From Bacilli bacterium (GTDB lineage: Bacteria; Bacillota_I; Bacilli_A; RF39; UBA660), in NCBI GenBank assembly GCA_017553685.1, contig JAFZKH010000009.1, forward strand, positions 100,945 through 144,478: a stretch of DNA of 43,534 nucleotides, given 5' to 3'. The notes below the pieces were generated by a model. That model was given only the letters and a program-made list of their open reading frames with translations. It was not told the origin of the DNA and searched no databases. Position numbers and translations under genes: made by a program. Of the stretch, positions 8,915 through 17,569 are shown piece by piece (the stretch's first letter is position 1; every line of letters begins with the position of its first letter).

Positions 8915-8921
8915 TAATATT

Positions 8922-8947
8922 AAAAAAAGATATTAAATATCTTTTTT
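8922..8947 (-). terminator. Terminator after phosphoketolase
   Basis: This is a near-perfect palindrome, AAAAAAGATATT then AATATCTTTTTT, around one central base, with A and T tails. The phosphoketolase stop (8933-8935) is inside the hairpin. Confidence 0.8.
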
Positions 8948-11245
8948 ATTATTCCATTTAAAGTTCTCTACTTCAGGTAGATCTGTTCCAAATTCTACTA
9001 TATGTTTTTTATGTTTCTCTAAACAATCTAAACAATATTTTCTAAGTTCTTCCTCTTTTTCATCATTTGGAACATATCTAAGAGCATCTAATACTAAATG
9101 ATATCTATCTATTTTATTTAGAACTCTCATATCAAATGGAGTTGTAATAGAACCTTCTTCTAAATATCCATGTACATGGAAGTCATTACATCTTTTATAT
9201 ACTAATTCATGTATTAGATTAGGATATCCATGGAATGCAAATATAACAGGTCTATCTTTAGTAAATATTTCTTCAAATTTAGTATCACTTAAACCAAATT
9301 TATACATTGGAGATAATTTCATTAAATCTACTATATTTACTACTCTAACCTTTATATCTATGTTTTCTTTTAATAATTGATAAGCTGCAAATACTTCTAA
9401 AGTAGGAGTATCTCCAGATGCGCATAGAATAACATCAGGATCATCATCAGATGCAAATGGTACTATCATAATACCGTCTTCTACTAATTTAATAGCAAGT
9501 TCTTTACTAAACCATTGCATTCTTGGATGTTTAGAAGCTACTATAGCATTTATCATATTTTGAGATTCTAATGCTTTATTAGTGCATGCTATTAATGTAT
9601 TAGTATCTGGTGGTAAATAAATATTTACCATATCAGTTTTCTTAGTTACTAAGTGATTTAAGAAACCTGGATCTTGATGAGTAAACCCATTATGATCTTG
9701 TTGCCATACATGTGATGTAAGTATAAAGTTAAGAGATGATATTTCTTTTCTCCAAGGTATTTCAGAGGCCATTTTAAGCCATTTAGCATGTTCAGAAACC
9801 ATTGAGTCTACTACTCTTATAAATGATTCATATGAGTCAAATAAACCATGTCTACCAGTTAATAAATAACCCTCTAATAAACCTTCACATATATGTTCTG
9901 ATAGATATGAATCAAATACCATTCCATCAGGAGATAAGTTCTCATCAGTAGGAAGTATTTTACTATTCCATTTTCTATCTGTTGCCTCAAATACATAATT
10001 AAGTCTATTAGAATTATTCTCATCTGGTGAGAATAATCTAAAGTTATCTCTATTAAGAATAATTGTATCTCTTAAATATCTAGATAACTCTAACATATCT
10101 TGTTTAACTAATGTACCTGGTAAAAAGTCATATAAATATTCTTTATAATCAGGTAAATTAAGTCTTTTTATAATACCAGGATTACTATGAATATTCATAC
10201 CTATTCTTTTATTACCTTTAGGTATTATTTCTTTAATGTCTTCCATTAAAGAACCATTATCATCAAATAATTCATTAGGTTTATAACTATTAAGCCATAT
10301 ACTTAAACTAATTAAATTACTAGGATTATTCTTATCTATTTGAAGTGGTACTTGATGTGATCTAAATGAGTTTTCTACTTCTTTACCATCAACCATTTTA
10401 GGACCAGTCCATCCTTTAGGAGTCCTCATAATAATCATAGGTAATTTATTATTATCACCATTTTTATATTCAAATATTCTTTTAACTATTATATCCATTA
10501 ATGCAGCCATTCTATCATGCATTTCAACTGGATCAGTTCCTTCTATATAATATGCCTCATATCCATATGAGTTAAACATATTTATTAGATCATCATTATC
10601 CATTCTAGATAGTATAGTTGGACTATTAATCTTATATCCATTTAAATGAAGTATAGGTAAAACTATACCATCACTCTTTTTATTCATAAATTTATTTAAA
10701 TGCCAAGATGTAGCTAGAGGTCCAGTTTCTGCTTCTCCATCACCAACTACACATGCACATATTAAATCAGGATTATCAAGTACTGCTCCATAAGCATGAA
10801 CTAAACTATAACCTAGTTCTCCTCCCTCATGAATAGAACCTGGTACTTCAGGTGATGCATGAGAACTAACTCCTCCAGGAAAAGAAAATCTCTTAAAGAA
10901 CTTTTTCATTCCCTCTTCATTTTGTCCTATTTCAGGATATAGTTCTGTATATGAACCCTCTAAATATGTATTAGCAGTAAAAGCATTACCACCATGACCA
11001 GGGCCTGCTATAAACATAACATCTAAATCATATTTAGTTATAATTCTATTTAAATGAGTATATATAAAGTTTTGTCCTACAACAGTTCCATAGTGTCCTA
11101 CTATTCTAGGTTTAACATCATTAATAGTTAAAGGTCTCTTTAAAAGTGGATTATCAACAAGATATAATTGTCCCACAGATAAATAATTAGCCGCTCTAAA
11201 ATATCTATTAATTATATTTAATTCTTTATCTGATAGATATCCCAT
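8933..11245 (-). CDS. xfp: Phosphoketolase (xylulose-5-P / fructose-6-P)
   Basis: This TPP enzyme cleaves xylulose 5-phosphate and often fructose 6-phosphate with phosphate to acetyl phosphate plus a triose or tetrose phosphate; acetate kinase can then make ATP. The 770-residue protein is near the usual family length of about 790-820. Visible motifs are GHYGTVVGQNF with His51, GPGHGGNAF with His84, SHASPEVPGSIHEGGELGYS, and the TPP-binding GDGEAETGPLATSW at 168-181. The C-terminal part has TSHVWQQDHNGFTHQDPG. It appears to be transcribed alone between two terminators. It points to a fermentative sugar metabolism through the phosphoketolase pathway. Confidence 0.97.
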   Translation of the reverse strand: MGYLSDKELNIINRYFRAANYLSVGQLYLVDNPLLKRPLTINDVKPRIVGHYGTVVGQNFIYTHLNRIITKYDLDVMFIAGPGHGGNAFTANTYLEGSYTELYPEIGQNEEGMKKFFKRFSFPGGVSSHASPEVPGSIHEGGELGYSLVHAYGAVLDNPDLICACVVGDGEAETGPLATSWHLNKFMNKKSDGIVLPILHLNGYKINSPTILSRMDNDDLINMFNSYGYEAYYIEGTDPVEMHDRMAALMDIIVKRIFEYKNGDNNKLPMIIMRTPKGWTGPKMVDGKEVENSFRSHQVPLQIDKNNPSNLISLSIWLNSYKPNELFDDNGSLMEDIKEIIPKGNKRIGMNIHSNPGIIKRLNLPDYKEYLYDFLPGTLVKQDMLELSRYLRDTIILNRDNFRLFSPDENNSNRLNYVFEATDRKWNSKILPTDENLSPDGMVFDSYLSEHICEGLLEGYLLTGRHGLFDSYESFIRVVDSMVSEHAKWLKMASEIPWRKEISSLNFILTSHVWQQDHNGFTHQDPGFLNHLVTKKTDMVNIYLPPDTNTLIACTNKALESQNMINAIVASKHPRMQWFSKELAIKLVEDGIMIVPFASDDDPDVILCASGDTPTLEVFAAYQLLKENIDIKVRVVNIVDLMKLSPMYKFGLSDTKFEEIFTKDRPVIFAFHGYPNLIHELVYKRCNDFHVHGYLEEGSITTPFDMRVLNKIDRYHLVLDALRYVPNDEKEEELRKYCLDCLEKHKKHIVEFGTDLPEVENFKWNNKKDI

Positions 11246-11289
11246 AATAATCCCTTCCTATTCTAATAATAATTATACTATAAAAGAAT

Positions 11290-11322
11290 AAAAAAATATA
11301 GTTCATTGAACTATATTTTTAT
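11290..11322. terminator. Terminator after the VirD4-like gene
   Basis: A 14-bp stem AAAAATATAGTTCA / TGAACTATATTTTT around one central base has a T-run on the minus strand. The VirD4 stop codon (11319-11321) lies in the arm. This is the distal end of the secretion locus. Confidence 0.88.
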
Positions 11323-13556
11323 TCTTCATCAAAGAAATCATCAAAGAAATCATCATATTCTTCTTTTTCTTCTTTAACCTCTGTATTCTTAGATTCTTCA
11401 TTTTCTTTCATAGTAAAGTTTTCTAAGTCAACCATATTACTGTGAACAACTTCTGAAGTTTTAGGACCACCATCTTCAATATGAGTAGCTTCTTTAACTT
11501 CTAATTCTTCACTAGGTTTTTCAGGAGTTAAATCAAGAGGTTCTGGAGTAAATGGAGTTTCCGCTTTACTTTCAGATTCCTTCTTTGCTTTCTCTTCTGC
11601 TTCTTCCTTTTCTAATGCTGCTATTTGAGCATCTATCTTCTTAATAATATCATCTAATTCAGATTCAGATGGCATATTACCACCAGCAAATGGATTAGGA
11701 ACTGGACTAGGTTCAGGTCTTTGATTTAGGAATGGATTTTGATTCATTCCTCCACCCATAAATGGATTAGATCCTCCAAATGGATTACCACCTGGAACTC
11801 CTCCTCCAAAATCTAAATTAGGTCTATTTTCTTGTTTCTTCTTTTGAACATATTCTTTTAAATTGAATACTGCTATATCAGATAAATCTCTTTCTGGATA
11901 TATAACATTCTTACCAAAGTAATCTTCACCTTTACCAAATCCAAAGTCATTATTAAATCCTTGTCTTATAGTACCTTTATAAGGTGAACATCTTTGTTTA
12001 ATAAGTATAAATGTTCCAAAAGGTAATGTTTGAAGTTCTGTAACTGTTATTAAAGGTCTTGTTTCTTCTTTCTTATCTTTACCTACTCTAATAATCTTAT
12101 CACCACATAATTTAGAGATTTCTTCTAAGGCTTGTAATTCTCCAGTAAGTAAATAAATTAAGTTACCACAGTTACCTCTAATAGTTTCAGCTTCTTCTTT
12201 ACCATATGTTTTATTAATTTGTGCAAAGTTTTGAATGATAAATGTGAATCTAATTCTTCTAGAACGAGCAGCTGTAACCATTGTAGTAATATCTTTAAAT
12301 TTAGGCATGTTAGCAAACTCATCTACTATGAAGTTTGTTCTAACAGGAAGTGCTCCACCATGTTTATGAGCTACTGTAATTAATGATTCATAACATTGTT
12401 TAATAAAGATTGTAGCAAGTGAGTGATATGTTGTTTTTTCATCTTGTATTATTAAGAATACTGCTGTTGGTTTTTCACCAATTGATGACATATCAAAGTC
12501 ACTCTTAGAAAGCATTTCTGATAAGTTTTTAGTAACCGCTAATGTTTTAACTTTTTGTTGTAAAACTGTTAATACTCCAGCTTTAGTATCTTGTGCAGTA
12601 TTAACAACAGCAGCCATATTAACTGCTATAGGTGATGTAGGATCTTGCATATTAAAGTATTCTTGCATATATGTTTTAGGTCCTATTCTTTCTTCACCTT
12701 GATTAATCATTAAGTTAACTGAATTAATATTAATAGTATCTTTAGGAGCATCTTTGAATAATGCTAATCCAATACCTGTTAAATAGTCTGCAGCAGCATT
12801 TTGCCAGAATGGATCATCACCTTGTCCATCTACAACTATATTAGTAGCTAAGTCATTTAATAACTCGTTAGCTTTATCAAAATTTCCTTCTTGATGGTAT
12901 GAATATGGTAAATCATATGGATTCCAACAATTACCTTTTTGAGGTTCACGGAAATTAAGTATTATTATTTGATAACCTAATTCTCTAAGTTTACCAGAAT
13001 GGTGTTCATATATTTCACCTTTAGGGTCAGTAATAATCATTGATTCTCTACCCTTCATTAAGTGAACCATAGCAGGATCTACGAATCCAGATGTTTTACC
13101 TGAACCAGTAGCACCAATAACTAAAGTATGACTTTCACCATTATCTACATATGCTGCATCTTTTCCATATACTAGTGGAACACCTCCACCTTCAGATTTA
13201 GATACAGAATAAGGAACTTCTAAAACTCCTCTTTGAGCAATAATATCTTTATCTTTAAACCATCTAGAATATCCATTAGTTTTCTTTTCATCTGAATATC
13301 CAAAACCTTTTTCCATGTCAAAGAAATATGAAGAAGTAGTAGCAAATAAAGCTGCTATAATAGCTATCCAAACACCAAATGTAATTAATATATTATTAGG
13401 ATAAAAAGCTATTATGAAATTTATACCAGCCGGACTACCATATTCCATTATAGATTTAACATTTGAAATAACAATTGCAATTAAAAAAAGTAAAAAGAAA
13501 CATAACGTAGCAAATATAATAACGTCTTTCTTTTCAGCAACAAATTTTAGTCTCAT
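11319..13556 (-). CDS. VirD4/TraG-type T4SS coupling ATPase
   Basis: The 745-residue protein has two N-terminal membrane helices (about 12-31 and 52-75). A cytoplasmic coupling-protein ATPase follows: Walker A GATGSGKT at 148-155, MIITDPKGE at 173-181, and Walker B FIVDEFANMPKF ending at 420. Coupling proteins bring substrates to the secretion channel and dock on VirB4. The last 180 residues are disordered: a Gly/Pro/Asn stretch with four NPF motifs, a Glu/Lys-rich part, and an acidic aromatic end DDFFDDFFDEE. A hairpin separates it from the upstream gene, so it may be expressed separately; a TGATATAAT at 13582-13590 could serve as its -10. The Shine-Dalgarno is CGGAGATG. Confidence 0.9.
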   Translation of the reverse strand: MRLKFVAEKKDVIIFATLCFFLLFLIAIVISNVKSIMEYGSPAGINFIIAFYPNNILITFGVWIAIIAALFATTSSYFFDMEKGFGYSDEKKTNGYSRWFKDKDIIAQRGVLEVPYSVSKSEGGGVPLVYGKDAAYVDNGESHTLVIGATGSGKTSGFVDPAMVHLMKGRESMIITDPKGEIYEHHSGKLRELGYQIIILNFREPQKGNCWNPYDLPYSYHQEGNFDKANELLNDLATNIVVDGQGDDPFWQNAAADYLTGIGLALFKDAPKDTININSVNLMINQGEERIGPKTYMQEYFNMQDPTSPIAVNMAAVVNTAQDTKAGVLTVLQQKVKTLAVTKNLSEMLSKSDFDMSSIGEKPTAVFLIIQDEKTTYHSLATIFIKQCYESLITVAHKHGGALPVRTNFIVDEFANMPKFKDITTMVTAARSRRIRFTFIIQNFAQINKTYGKEEAETIRGNCGNLIYLLTGELQALEEISKLCGDKIIRVGKDKKEETRPLITVTELQTLPFGTFILIKQRCSPYKGTIRQGFNNDFGFGKGEDYFGKNVIYPERDLSDIAVFNLKEYVQKKKQENRPNLDFGGGVPGGNPFGGSNPFMGGGMNQNPFLNQRPEPSPVPNPFAGGNMPSESELDDIIKKIDAQIAALEKEEAEEKAKKESESKAETPFTPEPLDLTPEKPSEELEVKEATHIEDGGPKTSEVVHSNMVDLENFTMKENEESKNTEVKEEKEEYDDFFDDFFDEE

Positions 13557-13581
13557 ATTTCATCTCCGTATAACTAAATAC

Positions 13582-13590
13582 ATTATATCA
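13582..13590 (-). promoter_or_regulatory. Possible extended -10 before the VirD4-like gene
   Basis: TGATATAAT lies on the minus strand immediately after the upstream terminator and 26 bases before the start codon. No convincing -35 is present, so this is a candidate only. Confidence 0.4.
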
Positions 13591-13592
13591 AA

Positions 13593-13619
13593 AAAAAGGT
13601 ATTTTATAAATACCTTTTT
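13593..13619 (-). terminator. Terminator after the 1304-aa scaffold gene
   Basis: A perfect 12-bp stem AAAAAGGTATTT / AAATACCTTTTT with loop TAT is followed by a T-run on the minus strand, seven bases past the stop of the large gene. Confidence 0.85.
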
Positions 13620-13625
13620 ATTATT

Positions 13626-16600
13626 CTAGTATGAAAATAAACTTGATTTAGAAGTTAAGAATCTCATAGAACTATTATTAGTTTTAGATATAGGTCCATA
13701 TTGTTTTTCATAGTCATATCTATATACAGCAGTATAAGATAATGTCTTATCAAATGCAGAGATTAATACTTCTGTACCATCAGCATCTCCAGAATCAGCA
13801 TTTTCTTTAGAAGGATCTGCCCATACTTGTTTTTCTTCACCTATATATATAATAGCAATCTTCTTAGAATCCTTTTCATAAACAAGGATATCTCCTTTTT
13901 TAATCTCAGCTTCTTTATATTCAGATTTAGTAAAATAATGCTCAGTTAGTACTTTTTCCATCTCATCAATAGTAAATACACTTTCTTGACCATCCATAAC
14001 ACCTGAATTAACAACACTATAATATATGAATGATGCATTATCTACATCTGGATTCATAGATCTCTTAGTTACATCATTAGTATTACCAATAGCATCATTA
14101 TTAGCTATTTCAATAGCTTTATTAGCTATAGCACCAGTCTTATTACCAACATACATTGAATCACATAATTTAACTCCACTTGCAGTTGATTGTGAAGATG
14201 ATGAACCACCTTTAAGATCAAATGTACCACTATGAATATTACCGTTATTAGTAAACATTAATACAGGGTTATTTGAAGATTCCCACTCAATACCCCAACC
14301 ACTTGTTGTTACATTTCCTGTTGGGTGACCTAATTCAACTTCAAACTCGATTACATCAGTAGCTCCAGAAAGAGGATGACCCCATCCAGTAGAATCAACA
14401 CCTTCACCTTTGGTATCCATAACAACCAATGGAGCTATACTACCATCTTTAAACTTAGCATTTAATACATCTCCTGGTAATCCAATATCAGGTACAACTG
14501 CGGATAAATACCTATCAACACCATCTACAGTGATATAAGCAATACCATTTTTAAATCTACTACCTTGAGAAACCCATACTTCATATGTTGCTCTTTGTCC
14601 CTGACCTTCTCCCCAAGTTCTTTCATCACTTGATTTGCATCCATAATACCAACCTTTTCCACCATAACATGTAAATGAATACTCATTAGCTTGTGTAAAG
14701 GTTTGAGGTATAGTAATAGTAGTAGCTCCAGGATAATCTCCTACATGAGCAGTACACTTAACAATCATATTAGTTGGATCTATTGCTGTTCCATCTAGTT
14801 TTCTAAATTCTAGATATAATGACGGAACACTTAATCCCTCAGATTCAGCAGCAGTACCAATAGTACCTACTTCTTGTCTATCAGTTACTGTATCTCCAGT
14901 TTTAAGTTTTACACTACTCTTACTTAATCCTTTATATATAATACTAAAGTCATATTGACTCTTTACAGCCGTTCCATCCATAGTATATTTATACTCTATT
15001 TCTATACATCCACCTGTACATTCCATAGTACTATCCGCAGAAGAAGCTTTAACAGTACCACCATCCATAACAGCATATACTTTATCGCCTTCTACGTTAC
15101 CAGTTGAATCTTTATTTAATTCAATACCATTATGTAATTTACCATCAGTAGTATATCCATATCCATTTTTATCAAGAAATTCAATACAATTAGAAGTATT
15201 AATATCAACTGGATCACTTAATGAACTAGCTAATTTTCTATCAATAGCTCCTATACATAATTGATTATAATCTTCAGAATCATCTTCATCTTGAATAGTA
15301 AATAATCTATCAAAATAATCTTTATATGCGAATATTTCATCTATAATATTATCTATTGATTCTTCTATAACTTTACCATCTTTATCATAACTTAAATATG
15401 GTTTAAAATCTGGATTATTTGGAATAAATTTTTCTTTTAAATATTTTCTATAGTTTTCTTCACTATATTTATATGAATAATATGTAATCGTAATTTCATC
15501 TAATACATTATTAGTAAATATATTTGAAGGCAGTTTTATACTTTGAACTGACATACATCCAAGGAATAAACAATTTATCAGAATTTTTGCATCTAATACA
15601 CTTTTTTGAGAAATAATAGGTATAGGAATACCCGTTAATAATGTTATAGCTGCACTTTTACCAACATCCGATAAAACATCTTTCATCATTTGTATAACAG
15701 CATCTTGATAATCTCCACCATAAGTAACTATCCATTCAGATAATGACATTTCATGCTGAGTATAACTACTTGCAGTTCCTAAAAATGTTGAATCAAACAT
15801 AGCATTTGCTAATAATTTTAATCTATATACTTTACCTATAGTGTACCAATAACCCGTTTCAGGATCATATGTACCTCCAGCTTCTTTTTCAACTTTTTCT
15901 ATTTCTGATTGTATTAATTGAGAAAAATTAGCCATATATGCATCTGTATCAGTGTCATCATCAAGACTACCAGCAGCCTCAATACCGAGAGATTGCATTC
16001 CGTAATTCTCATTTACACTTAAACTAGAATAATCTGTTTGATAGCCACTTTTCATCTCAGAATAAAATGTAGTAGCAAGTAATAGTGTGGAATCTAATTC
16101 TTCCCCATAAATACTACCAAGTCTATCTAGTTCTGCATAGAATGTTTCTTTTGAATCAGCAAAATTACCATTTGCATATAAGTTAGCAATCTTTTCAGCA
16201 GTATTAGCCACATTTAATGCAATTTTTTCAGCATTCATTAATGCATCTAACATAGGTGCAAATATCATATAAATACCTAAAGCCAAAAATATTATAGGTA
16301 ATAATAAACTAATAAGGCCCATTATTAAACCTGCAGCAGCAGATTTTAATGCACTCTCTCCTAGTTTATCTAATAACTTATCTGTGTTTTCTTTACCAAT
16401 TAATTTATCTAAAACTTTAACAGCTGTAGCACCTGCTTTAGAATATGCATTTGTATTTTCTGAAGCAGCTAATGCAGCTCTTATACCAGGAGCACCTGAT
16501 AATCCTTTAGGACCTTGTTTTAAGGCATCTTTTGTATTCTTAGCTATTTCAGCTTTATCAGCTGCAGGATTATCTTTTGCAGCATCCTTAGCTAAATCTT

Positions 16601-17540
16601 TAGCACCCTCTTTTGCTGCATCCTTTGCTGCATCTTTAGCAACATCTTTTGCTGCATCTTTTGCAGTGTCTTTAGCAGCATCCTTTGCTGCATCTTTTGC
16701 AGTATCTTTAGCAGCATCCTTTGCTGCATCTTTTGCATTATCACCTGCATTCTTAGCAGCATCCTTGCCATCAGGTTTTCCATCTTTTTTATCTTTGGTT
16801 TCATCTTTTTTATCAGATTTACCACCATTTTTATCTGAACCTTCTTCAGGTTTAGTTTGTTCATTAGATGAACCACTATCAGATGATGAACTCTTAGATT
16901 CTTCACCTGTAGATTTATCATCAGTAGCACTTTCTTTACTTGAAGTATCCTCAGATGATGTATCTGAACCACTATCTTTTGTATCACTAGTTTCAGTAGA
17001 ATCACTAGTATCACTAGAAGTATCTGAAGTAGGTTCTGAAACTGTTTCATTTGATGAGTCTTCAGTTGCTGATTCACTATCATCAGAACTACTTTCAGTA
17101 GGTTCACTTTCCTCACTTGTAGATTCAGAAGGCTCTGATGATTCAGTAGATTCTTCAGCAGATTCACTTGATGTTTCTTCACTTGGAGTATTATCCTCTA
17201 CAGGATTTTCATCTACTGAATTATCTCCATTATCTAATGATTCTTCTTCATTACCAGATTCATCATCAAGTATTTCCTCAGTATCATCATCATTAATAGG
17301 TTCTTCTTCACCTACTTCATCATCACCAAGTTCTTCAATACCTTCATCATCTGGTATTTCTTCTACATCATCATTTTGATTTATATTTTCTTCTTTTTTA
17401 TCACTACTAAAAGATGGTTCTGACACTGAACCATCATCTAAATCTAGGTCAGAAAGATCTAATTCTATCTCTCCTTCAATGACACCTGAAACAGGTATAC
17501 CATCTTTTCCTATATTCTCTTTTTTATCGTCCAATGCCAT
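13626..17540 (-). CDS. Large T4SS-associated membrane protein with degenerate M23-like and NlpC/P60-like domains
   Basis: The 1304-residue protein starts at the ATG at 17540, which follows AAAGGTGG. Residues about 25-250 are Asp/Glu/Ser/Thr-rich. Residues 260-325 are a repeat of A-A-K-D units. One hydrophobic segment lies near 402-432. Residues 795-930 resemble an M23 LytM domain, but the first site is HNGIE (Asp to Glu) and the HxH site is SLYLE, with both His lost. Residues 1000-1070 form a beta-rich module (ITVDGVDRYLSAVVPD). The C-terminus looks like NlpC/P60, with DNASF in place of DCSGF and IAIIYIG in place of HVGIYIG, so Cys and His are lost. By topology the acidic part is probably cytoplasmic and the rest outside. 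It takes the place of the VirB1-type hydrolase of Gram-positive systems. No Pfam search was possible; the domain calls are by eye. Confidence 0.7.
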   Translation of the reverse strand: MALDDKKENIGKDGIPVSGVIEGEIELDLSDLDLDDGSVSEPSFSSDKKEENINQNDDVEEIPDDEGIEELGDDEVGEEEPINDDDTEEILDDESGNEEESLDNGDNSVDENPVEDNTPSEETSSESAEESTESSEPSESTSEESEPTESSSDDSESATEDSSNETVSEPTSDTSSDTSDSTETSDTKDSGSDTSSEDTSSKESATDDKSTGEESKSSSSDSGSSNEQTKPEEGSDKNGGKSDKKDETKDKKDGKPDGKDAAKNAGDNAKDAAKDAAKDTAKDAAKDAAKDTAKDAAKDVAKDAAKDAAKEGAKDLAKDAAKDNPAADKAEIAKNTKDALKQGPKGLSGAPGIRAALAASENTNAYSKAGATAVKVLDKLIGKENTDKLLDKLGESALKSAAAGLIMGLISLLLPIIFLALGIYMIFAPMLDALMNAEKIALNVANTAEKIANLYANGNFADSKETFYAELDRLGSIYGEELDSTLLLATTFYSEMKSGYQTDYSSLSVNENYGMQSLGIEAAGSLDDDTDTDAYMANFSQLIQSEIEKVEKEAGGTYDPETGYWYTIGKVYRLKLLANAMFDSTFLGTASSYTQHEMSLSEWIVTYGGDYQDAVIQMMKDVLSDVGKSAAITLLTGIPIPIISQKSVLDAKILINCLFLGCMSVQSIKLPSNIFTNNVLDEITITYYSYKYSEENYRKYLKEKFIPNNPDFKPYLSYDKDGKVIEESIDNIIDEIFAYKDYFDRLFTIQDEDDSEDYNQLCIGAIDRKLASSLSDPVDINTSNCIEFLDKNGYGYTTDGKLHNGIELNKDSTGNVEGDKVYAVMDGGTVKASSADSTMECTGGCIEIEYKYTMDGTAVKSQYDFSIIYKGLSKSSVKLKTGDTVTDRQEVGTIGTAAESEGLSVPSLYLEFRKLDGTAIDPTNMIVKCTAHVGDYPGATTITIPQTFTQANEYSFTCYGGKGWYYGCKSSDERTWGEGQGQRATYEVWVSQGSRFKNGIAYITVDGVDRYLSAVVPDIGLPGDVLNAKFKDGSIAPLVVMDTKGEGVDSTGWGHPLSGATDVIEFEVELGHPTGNVTTSGWGIEWESSNNPVLMFTNNGNIHSGTFDLKGGSSSSQSTASGVKLCDSMYVGNKTGAIANKAIEIANNDAIGNTNDVTKRSMNPDVDNASFIYYSVVNSGVMDGQESVFTIDEMEKVLTEHYFTKSEYKEAEIKKGDILVYEKDSKKIAIIYIGEEKQVWADPSKENADSGDADGTEVLISAFDKTLSYTAVYRYDYEKQYGPISKTNNSSMRFLTSKSSLFSY
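16583..16760 (-). repeat. Tandem AAKD-coding minisatellite
   Basis: The minus strand encodes about 15 imperfect 4-residue units (AAKD, TAKD, VAKD, LAKD), that is, a 12-bp period with many units identical at DNA level on the motif GCAGCAAAAGAT. It sits between the acidic N-terminus and the membrane segment of the 1304-aa protein. The period makes it a candidate for length variation between strains. Confidence 0.85.
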
Positions 17541-17569
17541 CACCACCTTTCATTAATTATTAATTAAAA

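Noticed and set aside
16592-17182. 196-aa overlapping frame on the minus strand
   Set aside because: It is a shifted frame of the repeat region, giving Leu/Lys/Gln/Met-rich nonsense. The real frame has the matched start and conserved parts.
16384-17379. 331-aa open frame on the plus strand, opposite the scaffold gene
   Set aside because: It is Ser/Ala/Leu-rich with no start signal, and arises because the opposite strand codes Asp/Glu/Ser and AAKD repeats, which leave few stops in this frame.
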